Source: Oscillospiraceae bacterium | Lineage (GTDB): Bacteria > Bacillota > Clostridia > Oscillospirales > Acutalibacteraceae | Assembly (NCBI GenBank): GCA_015066205.1 | Contig: SVOV01000005.1 | Coordinates: 1 to 64,000, forward strand | Direction of reading: 5' to 3' | DNA length: 64,000 nt | Notes under the pieces: model-generated | Told to the model about the DNA's origin: nothing | Seen by the model: only the letters and a program-made list of their open reading frames with translations | The model's database searches: none | Made by a program: the position numbers and the translations under genes | In this document: one piece after another, positions 7,700-17,910 of the stretch | Layout: each line of letters begins with the position of its first letter | How positions within the stretch are numbered: the first letter of the stretch is position 1

Positions 7700-8296
7700 A
7701 TGGAAAGTGCGGTTTCTTTTGAAAAATTAACCGAACAGTTCAGAAAAATGCCCGGAATCGGCTCAAAAACGGCAATGCGTCTTGCCTTTTATGTGCTTTC
7801 TCTTTCAAAAGAAGAGGCAGGTGAGCTTTCCGATGTCATAAGAGAGGCAAGTGAAAAAATTCACCGCTGTCCCATATGCTGTAATCTTACGGATGAAGAT
7901 ATCTGTCCCGTCTGTAAAAATACGGCAAGAAAGCAGTCTGTTATCTGCGTTGTGGAAAATGTGGAAGCTCTTATGGCAATAGAAAATACAAACGAATATA
8001 ACGGCACATATCATGTTCTTCACGGTGTTATATCACCTCTTGATGATGTTTCACCTGATGATATTGCAATAAAAGAGCTGCTTTCAAGAATTGAAGAGGG
8101 CGGAATAGAAGAGGTCATAATGGCAACAGGCTCCAATGTTGAGGGAGAGCTTACGGCTATGTATATTTCAAAGCTTCTCAAGCCCCTCGGTGTGATTGTA
8201 TCCCGACTTGCTTACGGTCTTCCCGTAGGAAGCGACCTTCAGTATGCCGACAGTGTAACTCTTATGAGAGCAATCGAAGGAAGAAAAACTATATAG
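7700..8296 (+). CDS. recR: Recombination protein RecR
   Basis: Works with RecF and RecO to load RecA on gapped DNA. The protein has 198 residues, the usual length. It shows the N-terminal helix-hairpin-helix (FRKMPGIGSKTAMRLAF), a C4 zinc finger (CPICCNLTDEDICPVC) and a Toprim domain starting at ICVVENVEALMAIE. The C-terminus carries the conserved GLPVGSDLQYAD. A GAGGAG site lies in the spacer after ebfC. Confidence 0.97.
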   Translation: MESAVSFEKLTEQFRKMPGIGSKTAMRLAFYVLSLSKEEAGELSDVIREASEKIHRCPICCNLTDEDICPVCKNTARKQSVICVVENVEALMAIENTNEYNGTYHVLHGVISPLDDVSPDDIAIKELLSRIEEGGIEEVIMATGSNVEGELTAMYISKLLKPLGVIVSRLAYGLPVGSDLQYADSVTLMRAIEGRKTI

Positions 8297-8348
8297 ATCA
8301 GAATTCGTCAGCTTTGAATTATGATTTACAAAAAAAGGAGATTTGTCT

Positions 8349-9938
8349 ATGTACGCTATAACATTTGATATCGGTACAACAGGTGTCAAGACCTGTGTCT
8401 TTGAGATTTCTGATACAATAAAGCTTCTCGGCAGTGCTTCTGAAGGCTATAAGCTTTATGTTTTCCCCGACGGCGGTGCAGAACAGGATCCCGATGAATG
8501 GTGGACTGCTATGTGTAATACCTCTAAAAGGGCTGTTGCCGAGGCGGGCATAGATGCATCTCTTATTGAGGGTATTTCCTTCTGTTCACAGATGCAGGGT
8601 CTTGTTCTTGTAGATAAGGACGGAAAGCCTGTAAGACGCGCTATGAGCTATATGGATCAGCGTGCGAGAGAGGAGCTCAAAAAGGGTGTTGCCCACGGTA
8701 TTCAGATAGCCGGTGCAAGCATACCGATCCTTCTTAAATCTCTTATGATAACAGGTGCTGTTGCGGCATCCGTAAAGGACCCCGTATGGAAATATAACTG
8801 GGTAAAGAATCACGAGCCCGAGAATTTTAAGAGGGTACATAAGTGGCTTGATGTAAAGGAAGCTCTTATCTGCCGTATGACAGGTAAATTTGTAATGACA
8901 AGGGACTCTGCCTTCGGTGCTCTTCTTTATGACCTTCGTAAGGGGCACGAATGTTGGAGCGAAAGCCTTTGTAAATCTCTCGGTGTTGATGTGAAGCATC
9001 TGCCCGAAATTATAAATTCCACTGATGTTGTAGGCCCGCTCCGTGAAAAGGAAGCCGAGGAGCTTGGTCTTCGTCCCGGTATCGCGGTTTACGGCGGAGG
9101 AGGAGATGCTTCTCTTATCGGTGTCGGCGCCGGTGCAGTTGCTCTCGGTGATACCCATGTTTACTGCGGAACCTCAGGCTGGGTCTCAACGGTTGTTGAT
9201 AAATCAATAGTTGATGCCTCCGCTATGATAGCCGCCGTTATCGGTGCGGTTCCCGGATATTACAACTATTTCGGCGAGCTTGAAACAGCAGGTAAGTGCC
9301 TTGAATGGGTAAAGGATCATCTTGCACTTGATGAAATTAATATCTATCTCAAAAAGGAAGATGTTGCAGGCAGCTTTGAAACCGAATATACAAACCTCTA
9401 TGACTATATGTCCGATGTAATAAGTGAGGTTCCCGCAGGCTCCGGAGGAGTTATCTTTACTCCCTGGCTTCACGGTAACCGCTGTCCTTTTGAGGACCCC
9501 AATTCAAGAGGTATGTTCTTCAATATAAGCCTTGAAACAGGCAAGAGTGAGCTTATCCGTGCAGTTATTGAGGGCGTATGCTTCCATCTGCGTTGGTTTA
9601 TGGAGGCTGAGGAAAAGAAGGTCAAGGCATCTGATACCATCCGCTTTGTAGGCGGCGGCGCACTTTCTTATATGACAAGCCAGATACTCAGTGATGTGCT
9701 CGGAAAGAAGATTGAGGTCGTTGACAAGCCTCAGAATGTAGGTGCCGTAGGTGCGGCTGTAACTATTGCGGTAGGCTCGGGGCTTATCTCCGATTTCTCA
9801 AAGGCAAAGAGCCTTATCCCCGCAGTAAAGACCTATACTCCCAATAAAGAGAATAAAGCTGTTTATGACAAGCAGTACAAGGTATTCAAAAATCTTTATA
9901 AATCAAACAAAGAAAACTTTGCCGCTCTTAACGGCTGA
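8349..9938 (+). CDS. FGGY-family carbohydrate kinase (xylulokinase-like)
   Basis: Phosphorylates a sugar or sugar alcohol using ATP; the substrate cannot be told from sequence. The ASKHA fold signatures are clear: phosphate-1 motif FDIGTTGVKTCVFE at the N-terminus, GGGGDASLIGVGAGAV in the middle, and FVGGGALSYMTSQILSDVLG for adenosine binding. The length of 529 residues suits the family. I chose the ATG at 8349 because GGAG lies 8 nt upstream; a TTG at 8343 is only 2 nt away. It follows recR by about 50 nt and is 12 nt ahead of an unrecognised gene. No sugar transporter or isomerase is next to it. Confidence 0.88.
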   Translation: MYAITFDIGTTGVKTCVFEISDTIKLLGSASEGYKLYVFPDGGAEQDPDEWWTAMCNTSKRAVAEAGIDASLIEGISFCSQMQGLVLVDKDGKPVRRAMSYMDQRAREELKKGVAHGIQIAGASIPILLKSLMITGAVAASVKDPVWKYNWVKNHEPENFKRVHKWLDVKEALICRMTGKFVMTRDSAFGALLYDLRKGHECWSESLCKSLGVDVKHLPEIINSTDVVGPLREKEAEELGLRPGIAVYGGGGDASLIGVGAGAVALGDTHVYCGTSGWVSTVVDKSIVDASAMIAAVIGAVPGYYNYFGELETAGKCLEWVKDHLALDEINIYLKKEDVAGSFETEYTNLYDYMSDVISEVPAGSGGVIFTPWLHGNRCPFEDPNSRGMFFNISLETGKSELIRAVIEGVCFHLRWFMEAEEKKVKASDTIRFVGGGALSYMTSQILSDVLGKKIEVVDKPQNVGAVGAAVTIAVGSGLISDFSKAKSLIPAVKTYTPNKENKAVYDKQYKVFKNLYKSNKENFAALNG

Positions 9939-9950
9939 AAGGACAAATAA

Positions 9951-10850
9951 ATGGAAAGAATTCAGGTTCTCGAATTACTTTATAACTCAATCTCATCCGC
10001 TATGTCTCAGTGCGGATTTGAGCCCGAATATAAGGAAGGTATGAAAAAAACAGGCTGTCCCGCTTATGAAAGAAGCGACGCCGTTGTTATGGATTTTTCA
10101 GGCGATAAGGGTGTTACCCGTTTCGTTTTCAGCGATGACAGAATACATCTTCTTTTTGCCGAAAAGGATGCTCCCAGAGGTGACGATGCCGCATTTACAA
10201 GAGATACAACTTATCTCTTTGTGCTTGACGAATACACAGAGCGCGATGTAAAGGGTATTGCTACCGAGGTCAATGAATATATGACCGAAACCTTTATCGT
10301 AAAGAAGAAAACAGCTGTAAAAACAAAGAATATATCAACCGTTTCCCGTGCTGCGGCAAAAAGCGGTGCTCTGTCGTATGACCCCATCACCTTTGCCACA
10401 AAGCTCACAGGTATCTATCCCGAGCTTAAGGATGAACTTTCCCGCAATATTGAGGAATACGGTGAATTCCTCTGTGAAGAATTCTTTGTTTCCCACGCAA
10501 ATGCCTTTGTTGAAAGAACAATAAAAGAAAATAATCCTCAGAAGATGAAGAGACTCTTCAATGTTATTTCGGAAATCTATGAGGACGGAACAAATGAGGT
10601 TCAGAGCCTCATTGCAGTAACCGTACTCGGCCCCGTGCTTCAGGATGCCGCTGTTGTTCAGCAGGTTATGCCCTATCTTACAGACAGTATGTTAGAGCCC
10701 GTTCTTGCAGTTGCAAAGAAGCTGAGAAAAAGCAGATCCGCAAGACTCCGTCTTCAGAATCCCCCCAAATATAAGCCCCCGAAACCCAAAAAGCCCGGAC
10801 TTATGGAAAGACTTATGGGCGGCGGCACCCCCGGCATGCCCATGCAGTAA
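9951..10850 (+). CDS. Unrecognised cytoplasmic protein, 299 residues
   Basis: I do not recognise a family. The N-terminal half (1-120) looks like a mixed alpha/beta domain without transmembrane segments. Residues 145-265 are strongly helical and contain SLIAVTVLGPVLQDAAVVQQ. The C-terminus is basic and proline-rich (PPKYKPPKPKKPG) and ends in a glycine-rich tail, GGGTPGMPMQ. It starts 12 nt after the FGGY kinase stop, so the two are likely co-transcribed, and it is followed by a clear terminator. A role linked to the kinase is only a guess from position. Confidence 0.75.
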   Translation: MERIQVLELLYNSISSAMSQCGFEPEYKEGMKKTGCPAYERSDAVVMDFSGDKGVTRFVFSDDRIHLLFAEKDAPRGDDAAFTRDTTYLFVLDEYTERDVKGIATEVNEYMTETFIVKKKTAVKTKNISTVSRAAAKSGALSYDPITFATKLTGIYPELKDELSRNIEEYGEFLCEEFFVSHANAFVERTIKENNPQKMKRLFNVISEIYEDGTNEVQSLIAVTVLGPVLQDAAVVQQVMPYLTDSMLEPVLAVAKKLRKSRSARLRLQNPPKYKPPKPKKPGLMERLMGGGTPGMPMQ

Positions 10851-10856
10851 AAATTC

Positions 10857-10885
10857 AGCACCCCTTTTTTCATAGGGGTGCTTTT
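10857..10885 (+). terminator. Intrinsic terminator after the dnaX-FGGY block
   Basis: AGCACCCC pairs with GGGGTGCT across a T-rich loop and is followed by TTTTG. It closes the rightward block before the small membrane protein gene. Confidence 0.85.
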
Positions 10886-10904
10886 GCTTAAGTGAGGAGA
10901 TATT

Positions 10905-11300
10905 ATGGACTTATTTGATATCATTACCATTATTATATCGGTTATAAGCTTACTCGGTGTCATTTATCAGAGCATTAATCTTCAGAAGACCATAAACAGT
11001 CAGATATATCAGAATTTTGTGGCAAATTCCCTTGAAATTGACAGAATTCTCATTGAGCATCCCCATCTTCGTAAATATGTCTATTACGGCGAAAAGGTCG
11101 ATGAAAACACAGAAGACCTTGACAGACTTATGTCCCTTATTGAGCTTATGGTGGATGTTTCCGAAAATGTTGAGGTGTATGTAAGATATATCCCGAAAGC
11201 AAGAAAAAAGGGTTGGATGAAATTCATAAAAGACATCAAAAGCACCCCTGCCTACACCTACTATATGAAACGCCACCGGTCCTGGTATGAAACCGAATAA
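10905..11300 (+). CDS. Small membrane-anchored protein of unknown function
   Basis: 131 residues with one N-terminal transmembrane helix (IITIIISVISLLGVIYQSI, about residues 6-25) and a soluble, acidic then basic C-terminal part. The pattern (a short anchor, then a helical IDRILIEHPHLRKYVYYGEK segment and a WMKFIKDIKS tail) resembles small proteins found widely in bacteria without assigned function. A GAGGAGA site precedes the ATG. It has its own terminator on both sides, so it is probably a single-gene unit. Confidence 0.75.
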   Translation: MDLFDIITIIISVISLLGVIYQSINLQKTINSQIYQNFVANSLEIDRILIEHPHLRKYVYYGEKVDENTEDLDRLMSLIELMVDVSENVEVYVRYIPKARKKGWMKFIKDIKSTPAYTYYMKRHRSWYETE

Positions 11301-11316
11301 AATCTACAGTAAAATC

Positions 11317-11354
11317 GGAGCTGTAAAAAAACGAAAGTTTTTTTTGCAGCTCCT
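11317..11354. terminator. Bidirectional terminator
   Basis: GGAGCTG and CAGCTCC bracket an inner A/T stem (AAAAAAAC-gaaa-GTTTTTTT). It lies between converging genes and can serve the plus-strand small membrane protein and the minus-strand ATP synthase/ABC block. Confidence 0.85.
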
Positions 11355-11365
11355 TTAATTATTAT

Positions 11366-13099
11366 TTATTCGATAAAATCGTTATCTCTGAACTGGAGGG
11401 AGTAGAGGCTCTTGTATGTGCCGCCGAGGTCTATAAGCTCCTCGTGGGTGCCTCTTTCCTTGATCTCACCGTCAATTACAACGGCAATTTCGTCGGCATT
11501 TCTTATGGTTGAAAGTCTGTGGGCAACAACAAGAGTGGTTCTTCCCGCACAAAGCTCGTCAAGTGCCTCCTGAATAAGCACCTCTGTTGTGTTGTCGAGG
11601 GCGCTTGTTGCTTCGTCGAGAATAAGAATTGCGGGGTCTTTAAGGAATACTCTTGCAATACTCAGTCTCTGCTTCTGCCCGCCCGAGAGCTTAACGCCTC
11701 TTTCACCGATCTCTGTATCATACCCCTTTTCAAGGGTCATAACGAAATCGTGAATATTGGCTCTTTTTGCCGCCTCTATCATATCCTCTTCCGAGGCATC
11801 GGGTCTGCCGTAAAGAATATTATCACGGATAGTTCCCACAAAAAGGAAAACATCCTGCTGAACGATACCGATATTCTTTCTTACGGAGTCAAGGGTCAGA
11901 TCCTTTATGTCCGTACCGTCAATAAGAATTGAGCCGTTATTGTCACCGAGCTTATAGAAATTGGGAAGAAGATGGCAAAGTGTTGTTTTTCCTCCTCCCG
12001 AGGGGCCTACAAGGGCGAGCTTTCTTCCCTTGGGAAGCTTCAGGTTTACATTTTTGAGAACCTCATTGCCCTTTTCATAGGAATAGGTCACATCCCTGAA
12101 TTCGATTTCGCCTCTTACATCCTTAAGCTCTTTCGCAGTTTCACGGTCCTTTTCGGGCTCTTCTTCCATAATTTCAACAAATCTCTTGAAGCCGCTTACA
12201 CCGTTCTGGAACTGCTCCATAAAGCCTATAAGTGTATTTACGGGGCCTATAAAGAGGTTTACTGATACTATAAAGGTTGAATAATCACCGAAGGAGATTC
12301 TGCCCGAATAAAGGAACAGACCGCCTGCTATAAGAATAAAGACATTGAAAACATCTGTGATAAATGTGGTAGAGGAATGGAATTTTGCCATTGCGCTGTA
12401 GGCTTTTCTTGAGGAATTCACAAAGGAATCGTCACCGACCTTGAATTTCTCAACCTCGCTTTTTGCGTTTGTATATGCCTTTGTTACACGGATACCCGTA
12501 ATACTGCTTTCAACTGCGGCATTGATTATTGCATTACTCTTTCTTCTTTCGTCAAAAGCCTGCTTCATTGCCCGTCTTAAGTGGAATGTGACCACAATGA
12601 GAATGGGAACACAGGTGAAAATTATAAGAGTAAGAATGGGGTCAATGGTTACAAGGTATATAAATGAAAGAACTATCATTACGGAGCTTATGAGAAGATT
12701 CTCGGGGCCGTGATGGGCAAGCTCACATACCTCAAAGAGGTCGCTTGTGATCCTTGTCATTATTTTACCTGTTTCGTTGTTATCATAGAAGCTGAAAGGG
12801 AGCTTCTGCAGATGGGAGAACAGATCCTGCCGCATCTGTGACTGCATTTTGACACCGATTATATGTCCGTAATACTGAACAAAGTAACGAAGAAACATTC
12901 TCAGTGCATAGAGAAAAAGCACCGCAGAGCCGGAAATAACTATTGTCAGATACATTTTATTCGGTATGTATTCATTGAGCATCTTGTTTGTGACAATGGG
13001 ATACACCATACCGATGACCGATATGAGAAGAGAAGCTCCCATATCAAGTGTCAGCATTTTTTTGTGCGGCTTGTAGTAGCTTAAAAAGCGCTTTAACAT
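11366..13099 (-). CDS. ABC exporter, fused permease and ATPase half-transporter
   Basis: A type IV ABC exporter half-molecule that should work as a homodimer in the membrane. The first 320 residues hold six predicted transmembrane helices. The nucleotide-binding domain follows with Walker A GPSGGGKT, Q-loop VQQDVFLF, signature LSGGQKQR, Walker B ILILDEATSALD and H-loop VVAHRLST. The length of 577 residues is typical. The substrate is not evident; MsbA/LmrA-like multidrug or lipid exporters share this build. It starts 22 nt after atpC on the same strand, so it may be read through from the ATP synthase operon. An AAAGGAG site precedes the ATG. Confidence 0.93.
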   Translation of the reverse strand: MLKRFLSYYKPHKKMLTLDMGASLLISVIGMVYPIVTNKMLNEYIPNKMYLTIVISGSAVLFLYALRMFLRYFVQYYGHIIGVKMQSQMRQDLFSHLQKLPFSFYDNNETGKIMTRITSDLFEVCELAHHGPENLLISSVMIVLSFIYLVTIDPILTLIIFTCVPILIVVTFHLRRAMKQAFDERRKSNAIINAAVESSITGIRVTKAYTNAKSEVEKFKVGDDSFVNSSRKAYSAMAKFHSSTTFITDVFNVFILIAGGLFLYSGRISFGDYSTFIVSVNLFIGPVNTLIGFMEQFQNGVSGFKRFVEIMEEEPEKDRETAKELKDVRGEIEFRDVTYSYEKGNEVLKNVNLKLPKGRKLALVGPSGGGKTTLCHLLPNFYKLGDNNGSILIDGTDIKDLTLDSVRKNIGIVQQDVFLFVGTIRDNILYGRPDASEEDMIEAAKRANIHDFVMTLEKGYDTEIGERGVKLSGGQKQRLSIARVFLKDPAILILDEATSALDNTTEVLIQEALDELCAGRTTLVVAHRLSTIRNADEIAVVIDGEIKERGTHEELIDLGGTYKSLYSLQFRDNDFIE

Positions 13100-13121
13100 T
13101 TATTTTCTCCTTTGTTTTCCC

Positions 13122-13409
13122 TTATCTTACTGTCATAACAGTAAGTATATTTTCTCCGAAGGAAGCAAAGCCCTCGCCGAATTCTTCGGAAAAAATCTCT
13201 TTTCCGCTGACTGAAGCCGTGATCTTGCCCTTATCGGTGGCAAAAACAGAAGCTGTATGTCCCTTGTGTATTCCGTAAGAGCCGCCGCCCTTATTGTTTT
13301 TGCCGTCCTTGAGAGTAATATTTATGCTGTCGCAGAAAATATCATCATAAGCCCCCGTAGGGGTAACTATTTTAAGTGTCAGCGGAAGTCCGTTTTTATT
13401 GTCTGCCAT
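13122..13409 (-). CDS. atpC: ATP synthase epsilon subunit, short form
   Basis: Epsilon subunit of the F1 central stalk. Only the N-terminal beta-sandwich is present (LTLKIVTPTGAYDDIFCDSI at its start, IHKGHTASVFATDKG in the middle). The protein ends after about 95 residues, whereas most relatives have 130-140 and a C-terminal helical hairpin that can inhibit the enzyme. I start at the ATG at 13409, about 8 nt after AGGA; two upstream ATGs overlap that site. It is last in the operon I-a-c-b-fusion-gamma-beta-epsilon. An insertion rich in Lys, Asn and Gly (KDGKNNKGGGS) sits in the middle. Confidence 0.88.
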   Translation of the reverse strand: MADNKNGLPLTLKIVTPTGAYDDIFCDSINITLKDGKNNKGGGSYGIHKGHTASVFATDKGKITASVSGKEIFSEEFGEGFASFGENILTVMTVR

Positions 13410-13429
13410 AAGCATCATCCTGTTTTAAT

Positions 13430-14833
<1,404 letters not shown>

Positions 14834-14854
14834 TTACTCCTTTTTTGCACAGGA

Positions 14855-15676
14855 TCATCCCTGTGCCGTTTCTATTACATCTGCCGTAACCTCGCTCTGG
14901 CGTTTACGGTTGATATCCGTCTGAAGCTTTGCGCAGTAAGCCGTAGCCGTATCGGAAGCCGCTCTCATGGTGGTGAGAGTTGCCGCCTGAGCGCCGAGAG
15001 CCGTCTGTAAAACAAGGTCATATACCTTATTGAAAATAACTATATCGGCAACATTCTTAAAAACAGTTTCCCTGTCGGGGAAAAACTCTGTAAGAGCCTC
15101 GCTTTCACACTCTTTTTTTTCAGAGGGAGCAAAAAGCACAGCCGTTTCGGGAAGCTGCTTCATAACATTCTTGAAATGAGGATATACCGCATAAACAGCG
15201 GAGATCATATTTTTTTCTCTCATCGAAAGAATCTCATCGAGAAAAGCTCTGATCTCTTCAACCGTCGGAGCATCATCAAAAATAAAAGAGCGTTCATAGG
15301 GGATCCTTTTCTCTTCAAAAAAGGCTACAGCTTTTTTTCCGCAGGGGAAGAAAAGGGTATTTTCGGGAAAAGAGCCTTTTTCCTTCAGAAAATAGGAAAA
15401 TATCTCCGTGTTGAAGCCGCCGCACATTCCCTTGTTTGATGCCATTACGAAAACAGCGGGAGGTGCACCGTCCGATGCCGAGGGGATATATCTGTCTATT
15501 TCCTCGGAATATGCCGAATAGAAGCTGTTACAAGCCTCCATATACTGTAAATTCTCGGAATAAAGACGGTTGAGCTTGGAAAATTTAACCGAGGATACAG
15601 TTTTCATTGCCTTTGTAAGCTTAACCGTTGACTGAATTCCCTTAAGCTTCTTTTTCAGTTCCTGTAATGTAGCCAT
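14855..15676 (-). CDS. atpG: ATP synthase gamma subunit
   Basis: Central rotor shaft of F1. The N-terminal helix LKKKLKGIQSTVKLTKAMKT and the C-terminal helix ALGAQAATLTTMRAASDTAT are the two conserved coiled-coil ends. The core has the SNKGMCGGFN motif. Its length of 273 residues is slightly below average. It begins 2 nt after the stop of the fusion gene, so translation is probably coupled. Confidence 0.95.
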   Translation of the reverse strand: MATLQELKKKLKGIQSTVKLTKAMKTVSSVKFSKLNRLYSENLQYMEACNSFYSAYSEEIDRYIPSASDGAPPAVFVMASNKGMCGGFNTEIFSYFLKEKGSFPENTLFFPCGKKAVAFFEEKRIPYERSFIFDDAPTVEEIRAFLDEILSMREKNMISAVYAVYPHFKNVMKQLPETAVLFAPSEKKECESEALTEFFPDRETVFKNVADIVIFNKVYDLVLQTALGAQAATLTTMRAASDTATAYCAKLQTDINRKRQSEVTADVIETAQG

Positions 15677-15678
15677 AT

Positions 15679-17886
15679 TCAGACACCTGCCGTGTATTCG
15701 ACTATAGCTTCTCTTACCTTATCCTTTGTTTCATCGGACATCTTCTGACCGCTTTTAAGAAGAGAGGCAAGCTCGGTTTTTTCGTTTTCAAAGAAGCTGA
15801 AAAGACCGTTCTGATAGGTGTTATCCTCAAGGTCATTGTCACCCGTAAGATTTTCCGAAACTGCAAAGAGGATAAGAGCCTGCTTCCAGTTGTCAAGGGG
15901 AGCATATCTGCCCTGCTTGAGAGTAGAGGTAAGCTTTTTGCCCGAATCGAGAGTACGCCTTGTGACCTCGTCTATATCGGTGCCGAACTGTGTGAAATCC
16001 TGAAGCTCACGGTACTGTGCAAGCTTTGTGCGAAGAGAAGCCGCAACCTGCTTCATAAGCTTACTCTGTGCAGAGCCGCCGACTCGTGATACGGAAAGAC
16101 CGACATTGACGGCGGGGCGCTGACCCTCATTGAACAGCTCGCTGTCGAGGAATATCTGACCGTCGGTGATAGATATAACATTTGTGGGGATGTATGCCGA
16201 AATATCGCCTGCAAGAGTTTCAATTATGGGTAGAGCCGTAATTGAACCGCCGCCCAGCTTATCCGAAAGATGTGCGGAGCGCTCAAGAAGACGGGAATGA
16301 AGATAGAATATATCTCCGGGGTATGCCTCTCGTCCAGAGGGGCGGTGCAAAAGAAGAGAAAGCTCTCTGTAGGCTACGGCGTGCTTTGAAAGATCGTCGT
16401 AAACTATAAGAACATCTCTGCCCTCATACATAAAATGCTCTGCGACGGCAGTGCCCGAGAAGGGAGCCATATACTGAAGCGCCGCCGATTCCGAAGCGGG
16501 AGCGGAAACTATAACGGTATAATCCATAGCATCGTGCTTTTCGAGGGTTTCTCTTATCTCCGAAATAAGGGATTCCTTCTGACCTATGGCAACATAGACG
16601 CAGACGGTGTTTTTGCCCTTCTGATTAAGAATAGTATCAATGGCAATAGCAGTTTTTCCTGTCTGTCTGTCGCCGATGATAAGCTCTCTCTGACCCTTTC
16701 CGATGGGGACCATGGCATCAATAGCCTTAATACCCGTGAAAAGGGGAGAGTTGACGGGAGCTCGGTCAAGAATAGCGGGTGCAGAAACCTCAATGGGGCG
16801 CTTACCCTGTATTTCAAGATATCCGTTTCCGTCAACGGGATTTCCTCTCGGGTCGATAACTCTTCCGAGAAGACTGTCGCCTACGGGAACAGATGCAATT
16901 CTTCCGACTCTTCTTACCTTACTTCCGCTTTCGATGTTCTCGAAATTACCGAAGATAACACAGCCTATTTTGTCGGGCTGGATATCAAGAACCATTCCGC
17001 GGTCGCCGCATTCAAATTCTATGACCTCACCGTACATAATATCTGCAAGACCGTCCATCCAGCAGATACCGTCGGAAATGGTAAGAACACGGCCCAGCTG
17101 ATATTTATTTATTGCAGGCTCGAAATTAGCCGCAGTTTTAAGAAAATCGTCTGTTATTTCCTTTACCGCATTGTCTGATAAAAGAGGCTCACGGTTAAGT
17201 CTTCTTTCAAAATGGTAAAGCTCCTCGGAAACGGTTCCGTCATAAACCGTATCACCGATACGAAGACGAAGCCCCGCAATAAAAGAGGGATCCTCCTTTA
17301 CCCATAAGGAGGTCTTACCGTTAACAGTTGCGAGAAGCTCCGTTGTAGCCTTGTCTACCTTTTCAACAAGCTTTTTATCAAGGGGGAATGCCGACATAAG
17401 AGTAACATAAAGAACATCGTGTCTTTTAAGATAAGCCATATCGCCTGCGGTAAGAGTTATCTCTGAAAGGATCCTGTCAACGGTTTCTTCTTCCTTTGCT
17501 CTTATCTTACTGTAATAGGGCTCTGTTGTAAGAAGCCCGCTTACTGTTTCTCTGAAGCTTTCCATAAGCTCCTTTTTTGTCTTATCTATCATAAGACGGT
17601 GGATCTCACGGCATTCTCTTTCTCCGAAAAGCCTTATAGCCTGAAGCTTTTTTTCGGCAAGAAGCTTTTCATCTTCTATTTCCTTTGGCAGTGTGAAAGA
17701 ATCCTCTTCAGCTTCGGGAGCTTTGAATTCGGGCAGAGGCATTTTTTCCGTTGCTTCCGCCTCATCCAGCTCACGGTTGATTCTTTCAAGGCGTCCGCCG
17801 AAAATACGCTTTACGGTCTTTCTTCCGGCTATGACAAGAATTGCGGCAAGTATGAGGAAATTTATTATTACATATTGTATTTCCAT
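15679..17886 (-). CDS. atpA: ATP synthase membrane-anchored delta/alpha fusion protein
   Basis: One open frame of 735 residues combines parts normally made separately. Residues 4-22 form a membrane helix (a b-type anchor). Residues about 60-155 are charged helices suited to a stalk. Residues about 156-233 match the delta/OSCP C-terminal domain, with DPSFIAGLRLRIGDTVYDG. From about residue 237 there is a complete alpha subunit: SDGICWMDGLAD, Walker A GDRQTGKT and the late LVIVYDDLSKHAVAYR. No in-frame ATG, GTG or TTG occurs between 17059 and 17394, which includes the delta-alpha junction. A separate atpF remains upstream, and no separate atpH is present. The normal 3:1 alpha to delta ratio makes this arrangement puzzling. 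Confidence 0.92.
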   Translation of the reverse strand: MEIQYVIINFLILAAILVIAGRKTVKRIFGGRLERINRELDEAEATEKMPLPEFKAPEAEEDSFTLPKEIEDEKLLAEKKLQAIRLFGERECREIHRLMIDKTKKELMESFRETVSGLLTTEPYYSKIRAKEEETVDRILSEITLTAGDMAYLKRHDVLYVTLMSAFPLDKKLVEKVDKATTELLATVNGKTSLWVKEDPSFIAGLRLRIGDTVYDGTVSEELYHFERRLNREPLLSDNAVKEITDDFLKTAANFEPAINKYQLGRVLTISDGICWMDGLADIMYGEVIEFECGDRGMVLDIQPDKIGCVIFGNFENIESGSKVRRVGRIASVPVGDSLLGRVIDPRGNPVDGNGYLEIQGKRPIEVSAPAILDRAPVNSPLFTGIKAIDAMVPIGKGQRELIIGDRQTGKTAIAIDTILNQKGKNTVCVYVAIGQKESLISEIRETLEKHDAMDYTVIVSAPASESAALQYMAPFSGTAVAEHFMYEGRDVLIVYDDLSKHAVAYRELSLLLHRPSGREAYPGDIFYLHSRLLERSAHLSDKLGGGSITALPIIETLAGDISAYIPTNVISITDGQIFLDSELFNEGQRPAVNVGLSVSRVGGSAQSKLMKQVAASLRTKLAQYRELQDFTQFGTDIDEVTRRTLDSGKKLTSTLKQGRYAPLDNWKQALILFAVSENLTGDNDLEDNTYQNGLFSFFENEKTELASLLKSGQKMSDETKDKVREAIVEYTAGV

Positions 17887-17910
17887 ATTTATCTCCGTTT
17901 TAACTTGCAG

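Noticed and set aside
16435-17178. 247-residue frame opposite the atp fusion gene
   Set aside because: Antisense to conserved alpha-subunit sequence; no independent support.
17041-17400. A hidden start codon giving a separate alpha subunit
   Set aside because: I read every in-frame codon: only CTG at the QLGRV position and the ATG of WMDGL further in, which would cut off the alpha N-terminus.
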